From: Marinobacter profundi
Lineage (GTDB): Bacteria > Pseudomonadota > Gammaproteobacteria > Pseudomonadales > Oleiphilaceae
NCBI RefSeq assembly: GCF_002744715.1
Contig: NZ_KZ319369.1
Location: forward strand, 248,001 to 312,000
Reading direction: 5' to 3'
Length of the DNA stretch: 64,000 nucleotides
Shown: piece by piece, positions 52,435 through 61,292 of the stretch
How the letters are laid out: the number at the start of each line of letters is the position of its first letter
How positions within the stretch are numbered: the first letter of the stretch is position 1
Notes under the pieces: model-generated
What the model saw: the letters and a program-made list of their open reading frames with translations, nothing else
The model's database searches: none
What the model was told of the DNA's origin: nothing
Made by a program: the position numbers and the translations under genes

Positions 52435-52459
52435 CGGATTCCGGAATCCGAACGTTCGG
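52435..52459. promoter_or_regulatory. Two overlapping perfect palindromes upstream of the DUF6448 gene
   Basis: CGGATTCCGGAATCCG (52435-52450) and CCGAACGTTCGG (52448-52459) are both perfect palindromes and share three bases. They lie about 100 bases upstream of the DUF6448 start and could be an operator, perhaps for the AraC-type protein encoded just upstream. Confidence 0.45.
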
Positions 52460-52542
52460 ATCTTGCCGCGGTGCGTTCGTCGTGTGTGCGGCGGGCTGTG
52501 GGGAAGGCTCAGGAGCGACGGCAGGTGGTTGGCGGGGAAACG

Positions 52543-53688
52543 TCAGTCCATTGACGATCGGGCATCTTGGCGGAAGCGGGTGGGCGTCATACCGGTGCTT
52601 TTCCGAAACAGCGTATTGAACACCGACTTCGAATTGAATCCGGCTTCATACATGATGTCGAGCACGGTCTTGTCTTCCTCCGGGTCGGCCAGACGCCGTT
52701 TGACTTCGGTAATGCGATACCCGTTCACGAACTCATAAAAATTACGCCCCAGCACCTGATTGAGGTGCCGTGAGAGATCCTTTGCCGGAACGCCAAGCAA
52801 GTGGGCAAGCCGGTTGACGGTAAGGTTGGAGTGCAGATACGGCCGCTCGCTGGCCATGAGATCTTCCAGCTTGCGGGTCAACGCCTCATCCTGCGCTTTG
52901 GTCGTCGAAGGTAATTCGGTGGCCTTCGCGACGGCCCGTTGGGCCGGGCTGATTCCGGGGAACCGTTCAGGCTGTCGCAGAGCGAGCAAGGTCATGGGCA
53001 GCAGGATGCCCAAACCTACCAGGGCGCTGGCCAGGGTGAGCCACTGATGACTGACAGTAACCCGGAAGATGTGGGCGAGCAGGCAGTAGCCGAGGCTCAG
53101 TAGCCACACCGCGGAATAGGCCAGAAGCAGATTGCGGAGCCACACCAGGTCCTTGTTGCGGAGGTCGGAAAAGAGGTTCCTGAGCTCAACGTCAAAACGG
53201 GTGATGGTGCGGATGGTGGCGCCGAGATAGCTGAGCATGGTGCCGTGTATGGCGATGGCCAGCACCAGCGAGTTCATCACGCCAGGATACTGGCTGTCGG
53301 ACAGGATGTTGAGCTGGACCGGGGCCGGCTGGCGATAGTAACTGAGCCAGAAGACCAGGGCGGCAACCAGCGGCGGACCCAGGTGCACCAGGTGGCGTCG
53401 CACCAGGCGGAAATCCCGGTACATGGCGGCCTGGGTAAACAGATAGATTGCGCCTGCCTGCACCAGGCCCAGTGTGGTTCCCCAGTAGGCGAGGTTCGGG
53501 AAACGCGTGGTCATGCCGGTGTTGTGGAAGAAAACTTCCAGCTGGGTGCCGGCAAAGCCCAACAGCAGAACCGCCAGCAGCCGATTGGCCGGGTGCCGTC
53601 CGGTGCCGTGCAGGCCTGCCAGTACCGCCAGAAATAACAGCTGGGCGATGATACCGAACAGGAACAGCTCCGGCAGGTTCAGGTACAC
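52543..53688 (-). CDS. AraC-family regulator with membrane-embedded N-terminal domain
   Basis: The 381-residue protein has about seven hydrophobic segments in residues 1-240 and a C-terminal AraC double helix-turn-helix (LTVNRLAHLLGVPAKDLSRHL; VLDIMYEAGFNSKSVFNTLF and FRKSTGMTPTRFR). Regulators of this type sense signals at the membrane. The start is GTG 53688 with GAGG upstream, seven bases after the moaA stop. Confidence 0.9.
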   Translation of the reverse strand: MYLNLPELFLFGIIAQLLFLAVLAGLHGTGRHPANRLLAVLLLGFAGTQLEVFFHNTGMTTRFPNLAYWGTTLGLVQAGAIYLFTQAAMYRDFRLVRRHLVHLGPPLVAALVFWLSYYRQPAPVQLNILSDSQYPGVMNSLVLAIAIHGTMLSYLGATIRTITRFDVELRNLFSDLRNKDLVWLRNLLLAYSAVWLLSLGYCLLAHIFRVTVSHQWLTLASALVGLGILLPMTLLALRQPERFPGISPAQRAVAKATELPSTTKAQDEALTRKLEDLMASERPYLHSNLTVNRLAHLLGVPAKDLSRHLNQVLGRNFYEFVNGYRITEVKRRLADPEEDKTVLDIMYEAGFNSKSVFNTLFRKSTGMTPTRFRQDARSSMD

Positions 53689-53695
53689 CCGGACC

Positions 53696-54688
53696 TCAGC
53701 CGCCGGTCATGTTCATGAAGCGGAGGATCTGCACGTCGCCATCGCTGGAGAAATGGTGGCGCTCCGGCTTGAGGTCCATGGCGTTGATGATGGTCTGGCG
53801 CAGCCGGTCGTCGGACACCGGGTTACCCCGGAGTACGCGACGCAGGTCAACGGAGTGTTCGTTGCCCAGGCACAGCAGCAACCGGCCTTCCACGGTGACG
53901 CGCACCCGGTTGCAGGTGGCGCAGAAGTTGTGGGAATGGGGGGAGATAAAACCGACGCGGATGTCGCTGTCCGGCATGCGGTAATAGCGTGCCGGGCCAC
54001 CGGAGTCCCCGGTGGCGGGCAGCAGCTCATGGTGCCGGCGGATGATAGCGCGGACTTCATGGCTGCTGCAGAAGCTTTCGCCCCGGTCGTGCTCGGTAAT
54101 TACGCCAAGGGGCATTTCCTCGATAAAGCTGATATCGACGCCCTTGCGCCGGGCGAACTCGATCAGTGCCGGAATCTCTTCGTCGTTACGGCCCTTCATC
54201 ACCACCGTGTTGAGCTTGATACCGCGAAAGCCGGCTTCGCGGGCAGCGTCGATACCTTCCAGAACCCGGGACAGCTGGCCGGTGCGGGTGATACGGCGGA
54301 ATTTGTCAGCATCCAGCGAATCGAGGCTGATGTTGAGGCGATGCAGACCGGCCCGCTTCAGGTCATCCGCCATTTGGGGCAGCTGACTGCCATTGGTGGT
54401 CATCGCGAAATCCCGCAGGCCATAACCGCCAATTTCGCGGACCAGCTCGAGGATGTCCTTGCGCACGAGCGGCTCGCCTCCGGTCAGGCGGATCTTCTCG
54501 GTGCCCAGGCCGGTGAAGGTGCGGGCCAGGCGGGCAATTTCTTCCAGAGTGAGAACTTGCTGGCGTGGCAGGAAGGTCATGTCCTCGGCCATGCAGTAGA
54601 CACAACGAAAGTCGCAGCGGTCAGTGACGGAAAACCTTACATAGTTGACGGTTCTGCCAAAGCGGTCTTGCAGTGGTTTGTCAGACAT
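53696..54688 (-). CDS. moaA: GTP 3',8-cyclase MoaA
   Basis: MoaA is the radical-SAM enzyme for the first step of molybdenum cofactor synthesis, needed by NarG. The 330-residue product has [20 protein letters not shown], the C-terminal cluster [18 protein letters not shown] and the terminal GG pair required for activity. GGAAG precedes the ATG. The long leader may be regulatory. Confidence 0.96.
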   Translation of the reverse strand: MSDKPLQDRFGRTVNYVRFSVTDRCDFRCVYCMAEDMTFLPRQQVLTLEEIARLARTFTGLGTEKIRLTGGEPLVRKDILELVREIGGYGLRDFAMTTNGSQLPQMADDLKRAGLHRLNISLDSLDADKFRRITRTGQLSRVLEGIDAAREAGFRGIKLNTVVMKGRNDEEIPALIEFARRKGVDISFIEEMPLGVITEHDRGESFCSSHEVRAIIRRHHELLPATGDSGGPARYYRMPDSDIRVGFISPHSHNFCATCNRVRVTVEGRLLLCLGNEHSVDLRRVLRGNPVSDDRLRQTIINAMDLKPERHHFSSDGDVQILRFMNMTGG

Positions 54689-54717
54689 CTTACAGCTTCC
54701 TGCCCCGATACGGCTCG

Positions 54718-54748
54718 CCGGAAAGTGGCGTAAACACAGGGTTTCCGG
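54718..54748 (-). promoter_or_regulatory. Hairpin in the moaA leader
   Basis: CCGGAAA (54718-54724) and TTTCCGG (54742-54748) form a seven-base stem with a 17-base loop, 30 bases upstream of moaA. Enterobacterial moaA leaders carry a Moco-sensing element, but I cannot match this sequence to that motif. Confidence 0.3.
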
Positions 54749-54925
54749 GCTTGAGTGGAGGTAACGAATATGTCTGCCAGTATCGCAGAGCGCACGCGTC
54801 GCGCCGATACCTCTGCCGGGGTAACCACTCAGGGCCGCCACCGGTGTCAGCATGCTTGACAAACAGATGTACCAGAAGGCCGTCGAGAGGATTTTTGTTG
54901 TTGTATTTAAAGGTTTTTTTAGTGG

Positions 54926-54941
54926 TGGTTCGTAAATTGCT
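54926..54941 (+). promoter_or_regulatory. Candidate sigma-54 promoter of the PEP-CTERM gene
   Basis: TGGTTCGTAAATTGCT matches TGGCACG-N4-TTGCW at all fixed positions except two, with GG and GC ten bases apart. Transcription would start near 54952. PEP-CTERM genes are often driven by sigma-54 with the PrsR activator. Confidence 0.65.
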
Positions 54942-54950
54942 AAAGCCAAC

Positions 54951-54971
54951 GGTACATCGGCTTGATGTACC
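54951..54971 (+). promoter_or_regulatory. Hairpin at the predicted 5' end of the PEP-CTERM transcript
   Basis: GGTACATC (54951) and GATGTACC (54964) form a perfect eight-base stem with a five-base loop. It would start almost exactly at the predicted sigma-54 transcript start and could stabilise the RNA. The rest of the 54689-55006 gap shows no gene. Confidence 0.5.
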
Positions 54972-55006
54972 ACGATGAACCATTAACGACAGGGATGAAT
55001 GACATC

Positions 55007-55894
55007 ATGACTACGCACAGACGAATCAGCGGTGCTCTGCTTGGCGCTGGTGTGCTTTTGGCCAGTGCCCACGCCTCGGCACTGAGTGTCACGGAGAACG
55101 ACAGTGGTCTGGATCTGATCAGTGCGATCCTCGGCACCGGGGTGACCGTTGACAGCTCTACCATCAATTACATCGGCGGTACTGGTCAGGCCGGGCTGTT
55201 CACCGACGGGCTGGCGTCCGGCATCGGCATTGATACCGGTATCCTGCTGACCAGTGGCAAGTCCACTCTGGCCGAAGGCCCCAACGATCAGGACGGCGCG
55301 ACCTATGCCTGGGGCAGCGCGGGTGACAGTGACCTGGATGCCCTGGTAGGCGGTGGAACTGCAGACGCCAACGTCCTCGAGTTCGAGTTCACGACCGTCG
55401 GGGGCGATCTGTTTTTCAACTATGTGTTCGCATCCGAGGAATACAACGAATATGTCAACAGCCAGTTTAACGACGTCTTCGCCTTCCTCGTAGACGGCAT
55501 CAACATTGCCACCATCGGCTCCGATCCGGTGGCCATCAATACCGTCAACTGTGGCAACCCATACTCCGGCAGCGGCCCCAACTGCTCCGAGTTCAATAAT
55601 AACGATCTTAGTGACGGTGGTCCCTATTTTGACCTCCAGTACGATGGCTTCACCAACGTCTTCACCGCATCGATCCTGGGTCTGTCCGCCGGCACTCACA
55701 CCATGAAACTGGCGATCGCGGACCGTGGTGACACCATTCTGGATTCCGGAGTGTTCATTCAGGGCGGTTCCTTCTCGGACCAGCCAACCCCCCCGACTCC
55801 GCCTTCCGCGAGTGTTCCGGAGCCGGGTACCCTGGCGCTGTTCGGCCTGGGTCTGCTGGGGCTCGGTCTGTCCCGCCGCCGGCGTCAGGGCTGA
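55007..55894 (+). CDS. PEP-CTERM exoprotein with choice-of-anchor L domain
   Basis: The 295-residue product has a signal peptide (ISGALLGAGVLLASAHASA), a central domain of the choice-of-anchor L type (GIGIDTGILLTSGK, NYVFASEEYNEYVNSQFNDVF), and a C-terminal sorting signal: VPEPGTLALFGLGLLGLGLS followed by RRRR. It should be processed by an exosortase and placed in the extracellular matrix. ATG 55007 is preferred; ATG 54995 is close. A terminator follows. Confidence 0.88.
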   Translation: MTTHRRISGALLGAGVLLASAHASALSVTENDSGLDLISAILGTGVTVDSSTINYIGGTGQAGLFTDGLASGIGIDTGILLTSGKSTLAEGPNDQDGATYAWGSAGDSDLDALVGGGTADANVLEFEFTTVGGDLFFNYVFASEEYNEYVNSQFNDVFAFLVDGINIATIGSDPVAINTVNCGNPYSGSGPNCSEFNNNDLSDGGPYFDLQYDGFTNVFTASILGLSAGTHTMKLAIADRGDTILDSGVFIQGGSFSDQPTPPTPPSASVPEPGTLALFGLGLLGLGLSRRRRQG

Positions 55895-55925
55895 CCCTGT
55901 AACGGGAGGCCAGGCTGCAAAAAAA

Positions 55926-55960
55926 CAAAGCCCCGACAGGTGTCGGGGCTTTGTCGTTTC
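55926..55960. terminator. Bidirectional terminator between the PEP-CTERM gene and norB
   Basis: A perfect 13-base stem, 55926-55938 with 55941-55953 (CAAAGCCCCGACA arm). It lies between convergent genes, with A and T tracts on both sides. Confidence 0.85.
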
Positions 55961-55972
55961 CGGGGCAGGAGC

Positions 55973-58255
55973 TCAGATGCGTTCGCTCAGCGCCTCCTCA
56001 TACCCGGTTTCAGCGGCCAGTTCCGGGAAGAACAGGCCTTTCACCACCTGCCAGGCGACTGCCAGCGCGCCGACGATGAAGACCACATCACCGATGGTGC
56101 GGATCCAGCGCAGGGTTTGCAGGATATCGCTCTGCATGAATGCTTCGCTGCGGGCGTACCACAGGCCTTCACTGGCACTGGCGAGGAACTGGATGATGCC
56201 GACCGGCAGCAGGCTGGTAAACAGCATCAGTACCAGGCCGATATTCAGCCACCAGAACGCCACTTTCATCAGTCGCTCGTCAAAGACAAGGCGCGGCCGG
56301 ATGTAGCGCAGGATCAGCAGTGCGAACCCCAGGGCCAGGAATCCGTAGACACCGAACAGCGCAGCGTGGGCGTGGGTGGCCGTCGTGTTCAGGCCCTGAA
56401 TGTAGTAGAGCGCGACCGGCGGGTTGATCATGAACCCGAGTACTCCCGCACCCAGCATGTTCCAGAACGCCACGGCCACAAAGAAGGTCAGCGGCCAGCG
56501 GATGTTTTCCATCCAGGGTGCACGGGACTTCAGACGCCAGTTCTCCCAGGCTTCGTAGCCGAGAACCACCAGCGGAACCACTTCCAGGGCACTGAAGGTA
56601 GCGCCAACCGCCATCACCGGTGTGGTGGTGCCGGCGAAGTACAGGTGGTGGAAGGTTCCCGGTACACCGCCGAGCATGAACAGGCTGGCGGAGGCCAGGC
56701 TGGCCGAGGTGGCGACGGTGCGTGACACCAGCCCCATGCTGCAGAAAATGAAGGCCAGGGCGGCGGTAGCGAACACTTCAAAGAAGCCTTCTACCCACAG
56801 GTGGACGATCCACCAGCGCCAGTACTCCATGATCGAGATGTGAGTGCGCTCGCCATAGAAGAAGCCGGCGCCGTAGAACAGGCCGATGGCCACCACCGAG
56901 GCGGTGAGCAGGGCAAGCAGGTTCTTGTCACCGGGCTGGCGCAGGGCGGGGACAATGCCGCGAAGCATCAGCACCAGCCAGAACACGATGCCGAGGAACT
57001 TGCCAATCTGCCAGAGGCGGCCCAGGTCCACAAACTCGTAACCCTGGTGACCCAGCCAGAAGCTGAGGTTGGCCGGCATGATCTGGGCAATCGCCAGGAA
57101 GTTACCAATGAACGAGCCGGCGACCACCACCACCAGTGCCCAGAACAGCACGTCGACACCCAGTTTCTGGAACTTCGGATCTTTGCCCCCGTTGATGATG
57201 GGCGCAAGGAACAGCCCGGCGGCCAGAAATCCGGTGGCGATCCAGAACAGCGCCGCCTGGATGTGCCAGGTGCGTACCAGGGAATAGGGGAACCATTCCG
57301 ACACGTTGATGCCGTAGAAGCTCTGACCTTCGACTGTGTAGTGTGCGGTAAAGCCCCCAAGCATGACCTGGAAGGTGAAGAGCCCGACCACCAGCAGCAG
57401 GTACTTTCCGAGAGCCTTCTGGGACGGTGTCAGGGCAAAGGTGCTCAGGGGATCCCGGATTGGCGCCGCAGGATCCTCCTCATCATGCTTGCGCAGGAAG
57501 GACCAGGCCCAGACCAGCCCGCCGACGCCCGCGATCAGCAGGATCACACTGATTACCGACCAAACCACGTTTTCGGCACTGGGCTTGTTGTCGATCAGCG
57601 GTTCATGGGGCCAGTTGTTGGTATAGGTGACCTTGCTGTCCGGGCGCTCGGTAGCAGCGGCCCAGGCGGTCCAGAAAAAGAACTCGGTCATCTGCTGACG
57701 GCGCTCGGCGCTGGGCAGGGTGTTCTCTTTCATGGCGTAGTTTTCACGGGTGGCCTGCAGCTCCGGCGCGTTGCTGAACAGCCGGCTGTAGTAATCGGCG
57801 GTCTCGGCAATGGCGGCTGTCCGGCGAGCGGACAAGTGCAGGGTGCCGGTGGCATCGTCGTAAGTGTTACGGCGATACTCGGTTTTCAGCTCGTACTGCA
57901 GGGCGTTCTGCTGTTGGCCGCTGAGGCTGTGCCAGTCTTGCCCGAATTCTTCCCGGGCGGCGATGTCGAGCCAGTTTTCCAGCTCCCGGTGCAGCCAGTC
58001 CGCGGTCCAGTCCGGTGCCTGGTAGGCGCCGTGGCCCCAGATCGACCCGAGCTGCATGCCACCGACCGACTGCCAGGCAGTCTGGCCATCGAGGATGCTT
58101 TCCTCAGTCATCAGAAGCTCACCGGATTCGCTGACTACCCGGTCCGGGATGGGGGGCGCCGCCCGGTAAACTTCGGCACCAAAGTAGCCCAACAGGGCAA
58201 AGGTGATCGCCAGTACGGCGATAAGAATCAGCCATAAACGACGGTATTCAGCCAC
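55973..58255 (-). CDS. norB: Quinol-dependent nitric oxide reductase (qNor)
   Basis: This single-subunit NO reductase reduces NO to N2O with quinol. The 760-residue protein has an N-terminal extension with a periplasmic cytochrome c-like fold lacking haem (EESILDGQTAWQSVGGMQLG, GHGAYQAPDWTADW) and about 14 helices with the NorB-type histidines (RTWHIQAALFW, HLWVEGFFEVF, GTFHHLYFAG, THAHAALFGVYG). GTG 58255 follows GGGAGG and overlaps the ytfE stop; ATG 58279 is an alternative. No norC is present, as expected. Confidence 0.95.
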   Translation of the reverse strand: MAEYRRLWLILIAVLAITFALLGYFGAEVYRAAPPIPDRVVSESGELLMTEESILDGQTAWQSVGGMQLGSIWGHGAYQAPDWTADWLHRELENWLDIAAREEFGQDWHSLSGQQQNALQYELKTEYRRNTYDDATGTLHLSARRTAAIAETADYYSRLFSNAPELQATRENYAMKENTLPSAERRQQMTEFFFWTAWAAATERPDSKVTYTNNWPHEPLIDNKPSAENVVWSVISVILLIAGVGGLVWAWSFLRKHDEEDPAAPIRDPLSTFALTPSQKALGKYLLLVVGLFTFQVMLGGFTAHYTVEGQSFYGINVSEWFPYSLVRTWHIQAALFWIATGFLAAGLFLAPIINGGKDPKFQKLGVDVLFWALVVVVAGSFIGNFLAIAQIMPANLSFWLGHQGYEFVDLGRLWQIGKFLGIVFWLVLMLRGIVPALRQPGDKNLLALLTASVVAIGLFYGAGFFYGERTHISIMEYWRWWIVHLWVEGFFEVFATAALAFIFCSMGLVSRTVATSASLASASLFMLGGVPGTFHHLYFAGTTTPVMAVGATFSALEVVPLVVLGYEAWENWRLKSRAPWMENIRWPLTFFVAVAFWNMLGAGVLGFMINPPVALYYIQGLNTTATHAHAALFGVYGFLALGFALLILRYIRPRLVFDERLMKVAFWWLNIGLVLMLFTSLLPVGIIQFLASASEGLWYARSEAFMQSDILQTLRWIRTIGDVVFIVGALAVAWQVVKGLFFPELAAETGYEEALSERI

Positions 58256-58931
58256 GGTCAGCGCCTCCCATCCGGCCATCAATGCGATTGAACAGTACGT
58301 TGTTCTCGAGGTGGATGTGTTCCATCAGGTCGTCCCGGAACGTCGCCAGGCCAAGGTAAAGGGCGCGCCAGGTGTTGCAGGCATCGGCGGGCAGGGTGAT
58401 GTCATTGGTCAGGGCCAGCACCCCTTCCAGTGCCGCGCCATGATCGTCGTGTTCGTGGCGCATGACCGCGACCGGGGCGGCCGCCATGCCTGCCATGCCC
58501 CGGGCAATCATCGGGAACAGGATCTGTTCCTCCTTGGCCATGTGACTTTCAAGCTCGGCCAGCATGTTCTCCAGTTGCGCGGCCAGGCCCGCAGGGCAGT
58601 CCGGACGATTGCCATGAACCCGTTCGACCCGCTGGGCGAGTCGAATGAGTTCCGGCAGTTGCTCGCGGTGGACATCGTGAAAACGGTTGAGGATGTGCTC
58701 GATCAGTTCCTCGTTCGGGGCGCCGGCCAGTGAGTCGGCAGCTTGAGAGCGTTCGCGCAGGGCATCGAGGCTCGCAGCGATCATCGCTCCGTCGACGCCC
58801 CGCTTGGCGGCGGCCGCTTCCAGGGTGATATCACCGCCACAGCAGAAGTCGAGCTTGTACTGGTGAAAAATGCCAGTGGCGCCGGGGAGGTCGCGGGCAA
58901 TTTCGCCCAGGGTTCGGTTCAGGGTTGTCAT
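58248..58931 (-). CDS. ytfE: RIC/YtfE iron-sulfur cluster repair protein
   Basis: The 227-residue di-iron protein repairs clusters damaged by NO. It has the ScdA_N motif YKLDFCCGG, then HREQLPEL, ELESHMAKEEQILFP, RHEHDDHG and EHIHLENNVLF, so all expected iron ligands are present. GGAGA precedes the ATG. It shares an operon with norB and has a strong NsrR-like site upstream. Confidence 0.95.
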   Translation of the reverse strand: MTTLNRTLGEIARDLPGATGIFHQYKLDFCCGGDITLEAAAAKRGVDGAMIAASLDALRERSQAADSLAGAPNEELIEHILNRFHDVHREQLPELIRLAQRVERVHGNRPDCPAGLAAQLENMLAELESHMAKEEQILFPMIARGMAGMAAAPVAVMRHEHDDHGAALEGVLALTNDITLPADACNTWRALYLGLATFRDDLMEHIHLENNVLFNRIDGRMGGADRG

Positions 58932-58947
58932 GGTTCATCTCCTCTCT

Positions 58948-58972
58948 AAAGATGTGCAAATAATACATCTTT
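58948..58972 (-). promoter_or_regulatory. NsrR operator upstream of ytfE-norB
   Basis: AAAGATGT (58948-58955) and ACATCTTT (58965-58972) are perfect inverted arms around nine bases; the whole matches the outer parts of the NsrR consensus AAGATGCATTT-N-AAATGCATCTT. It starts 17 bases upstream of the ytfE ATG, suited to repression relieved by NO. Confidence 0.75.
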
Positions 58973-59111
58973 AAAATTGAAGATGTAAACTGGATGAATG
59001 AAATAATTTGGATAGCTGACCGAGCCCGGATCGTTGCCTGGCTGCTTCAATGCTTATGAATCCCCGTTCGGCTGTAAGGCTTGCGATTGGGCAAAAAATG
59101 ATCTAGTTTAT

Positions 59112-59134
59112 AAGGTGTATTTAATATAGTTTTT
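59112..59134 (+). promoter_or_regulatory. Candidate NsrR site upstream of ybaN-nsrR
   Basis: AAGGTGTATTT matches 10 of 11 bases of the left NsrR half-site and the right half matches about 7 of 11. It could give NsrR autoregulation. The rest of the 58973-59286 gap is AT-rich with no gene seen. Confidence 0.4.
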
Positions 59135-59286
59135 TTGTTGTTGGCTATTTGGTTGGATGGTGGATGGATGCTCTGCGGGCGCTGCCTGGCCGGAGGCCTT
59201 CCGTCCATCGGGAAGACCCGTTCGCGGAACAAGTGTAAAATCGAACTATCTCTGGGCAGTCGGGTACTATGAGCGGAGTATTGTTA

Positions 59287-59643
59287 ATGGGGAAAACCGG
59301 ATACCGGATTCTGGCGTATTTCAGTCTGATCCTGGCATTCGCTGGCATCTTGCTGCCGTTGCTTCCCACGACACCATTCGTTTTGCTTGCAGCCTGGTGT
59401 GCGGGCCGGGGTTCCCCGGCTTTTGCAGCCTGGCTGGATAATCACCAACGGTTTGGTCCCCTGCTTGAAGGCTGGCGCGCACAGCGTGCCGTGCCCCTGT
59501 CGGCCAAAGTGCTGGCACCGGCCATGATGGCGCTGAGCTGGACCTTGCTGTTCCTGGCCGGTATGTCGCCGGTGGTGCTGGTAATCCTGGGCCTGTTTTT
59601 CGCCGGGCTGACCGGGTTTTTAGTGACCCGGCCCTCCTGTTAA
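59287..59643 (+). CDS. YbaN-like DUF454 membrane protein
   Basis: The 118-residue inner-membrane protein has the DUF454 pattern: LILAFAGILLPLLPTTPFVL, then CAGRGSPAFAAWLDNHQRFG and GPLLEGWRAQRAVP, and two more helices. Function is unknown, although the family is often near denitrification or haem genes. ATG 59287 has GGAG upstream; ATG 59269 is an alternative. It ends 27 bases before nsrR. Confidence 0.88.
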   Translation: MGKTGYRILAYFSLILAFAGILLPLLPTTPFVLLAAWCAGRGSPAFAAWLDNHQRFGPLLEGWRAQRAVPLSAKVLAPAMMALSWTLLFLAGMSPVVLVILGLFFAGLTGFLVTRPSC

Positions 59644-59670
59644 CTGTTTTGTTCATCACGGAGTCTGTTA

Positions 59671-60108
59671 ATGCATATCACCCGTTATACCGATTATTCG
59701 TTAAGGGTGCTGATTTACCTGGCGGTGCAGGGTGATCGTCTCGCTACCATCCAGGAAATTGCCGACAGTTATGCCATCTCCAAGAATCACCTGATGAAGG
59801 TGGTGCACCAGCTGAACAAGAAGGGGTATGTGGAGACGATTCGCGGCAAGAACGGTGGGCTTCGTCTGCACCGTGCGCCGTCAGACATCAACATTGGCGT
59901 GCTGGTGCGTGAAACCGAGCAGGACATGAACCTGGTGGAGTGTTTCTCGCCCAACAACAAATGCACGATCACCCCGGTCTGCGGCCTGAAGAACATGTTT
60001 TCGGAGGCGTTGCAGGCATTTCTGGCAACCCTGGATCAGTACACCCTGAACGATGTCATAGCCGAACGGCACCAGCCCCAGTTGCTCAGGTTATTGCAGA
60101 TCGCCTGA
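59671..60108 (+). CDS. nsrR: NO-sensitive repressor NsrR
   Basis: This 145-residue Rrf2-family regulator holds an NO-sensitive iron-sulfur cluster. It has MHITRYTDYSLRVLIYLAV, the winged helix (SKNHLMKVVHQLNKKGYVET), and three cysteines, Cys91, Cys98 and Cys104, in VECFSPNNKCTITPVCGL. GGAG precedes the ATG. NsrR-like sites lie upstream of both RIC genes and of ybaN-nsrR. Confidence 0.95.
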   Translation: MHITRYTDYSLRVLIYLAVQGDRLATIQEIADSYAISKNHLMKVVHQLNKKGYVETIRGKNGGLRLHRAPSDINIGVLVRETEQDMNLVECFSPNNKCTITPVCGLKNMFSEALQAFLATLDQYTLNDVIAERHQPQLLRLLQIA

Positions 60109-60113
60109 ATGAC

Positions 60114-60147
60114 AAACGCCCCGGCCGTTTCCCGCCGGGGCGTTTTT
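60114..60147. terminator. Terminator between nsrR and desB
   Basis: A 12-base stem, 60114-60125 with 60134-60145 (core CGCCCCGGC), followed by T residues. The genes are convergent, so it can serve both. Confidence 0.85.
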
Positions 60148-60164
60148 GGTTCAGGGGACAGCGA

Positions 60165-61244
60165 TCAAGCAGGCTGGGCTTCCAGCCGGCTACGCACACC
60201 ATCCGGCAGCGAGTACTTCAGGATGCGCTTGATCACCGTGCCGTACTGGCCGGCAAAGCTCCCGGTGTTGTAGTGGATGCCGTATCTGGCGCAGATTTCC
60301 TGTACCCGGGGCGAAATCTCTGGATAACGGTGAGCGGGCAGGTCCGGGAACACATGGTGCTCGATCTGGTAGCTCAGGTGGCCGCTCAGCAGATGGACCA
60401 GTTTACCGCCGGTAAAGTTGCTTGAGCCGGTGAGTTGGCGCAGATACCAGTGGCCCTTGCTTTCGTTCTCACACTCCGCTTCGGTAAAGGTTTCTGCGTC
60501 CTGGGTGAAGTGCCCGCAGAAGATCACTGTGGAGGACCAAAGGTTGCGGATCAGGTTCGCCCCGACGTTACCAGCCAGCACAATCGGCGCTACCGGGAAG
60601 GTCAGCAGCGGGAAGAAGACATAATCCTTGAACGCCTGACGGCCACCCTTGCGGGCGAACTCCTTCAGAAACGGGAGCTTGTCCTTCCAGCGGATCTCGC
60701 GCCGGCGCAGGCGCTCAGTCTCCAGTTCGTGAACCCCCACCCCCCACTGGAAGAAAACACTCAGCAGAACATAGTTGATGAACTGGAGGCTGTGACCGGG
60801 GTGCCACTTCACGTCATCGCTCAGGCGCAGTACGGCATAGCCGTAGTCGCGGTCCTTGCCGATCACGTTGGTGTAGGTGTGATGTTCGTAGTTGTGGGTA
60901 CGCCGCCAGGAATCACCTGTGCATACGGTATCCCACTCATAGGTCTGGGAATGCAGTGCCGGATCGTTCATCCAGTCGTACTGGCCGTGCATCACGTTGT
61001 GGCCGATTTCCATATTCTCGATGATCTTGGCAAGCCCCAGAGCGGTGGTGGCGGCCACGAATACCGGCGGAATGAAGCCGAAGGGCATCATCACCCGCCC
61101 TGCCACTTCCAGGCTCCGGTGCAGGCGGATAACCTTGCGGATGTAGCGGGCATCCCGCTCGCCGAGATCGGCGAGGACCTCATCACGAATGGCGTTCAGG
61201 TCTTTTTCCAGTTCGTTGAGCTGGGCTTCTGTCAGTTTTTGCAT
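60165..61244 (-). CDS. desB: Acyl-CoA/fatty acid desaturase, DesB-like
   Basis: The 359-residue membrane di-iron desaturase has three histidine boxes: GHNVMHGQYDW, HNYEHHTYTN and QIEHHVFPDL. DesB of Pseudomonas inserts delta-9 double bonds into saturated acyl-CoA under aerobic conditions. Upstream desC encodes its reductase. A 48-base gap separates the two genes. Confidence 0.92.
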   Translation of the reverse strand: MQKLTEAQLNELEKDLNAIRDEVLADLGERDARYIRKVIRLHRSLEVAGRVMMPFGFIPPVFVAATTALGLAKIIENMEIGHNVMHGQYDWMNDPALHSQTYEWDTVCTGDSWRRTHNYEHHTYTNVIGKDRDYGYAVLRLSDDVKWHPGHSLQFINYVLLSVFFQWGVGVHELETERLRRREIRWKDKLPFLKEFARKGGRQAFKDYVFFPLLTFPVAPIVLAGNVGANLIRNLWSSTVIFCGHFTQDAETFTEAECENESKGHWYLRQLTGSSNFTGGKLVHLLSGHLSYQIEHHVFPDLPAHRYPEISPRVQEICARYGIHYNTGSFAGQYGTVIKRILKYSLPDGVRSRLEAQPA

Positions 61245-61292
61245 GGTGTTCTCCTGGTACAGCGCATGGTCTGGCTGTGTACAACTGTTCTT

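Noticed and set aside
54690-54973. Extension of the moaA frame upstream by 95 codons
   Set aside because: The MoaA family begins close to [12 protein letters not shown]; the upstream stretch shows no homology and ATG 54688 has a good ribosome site.
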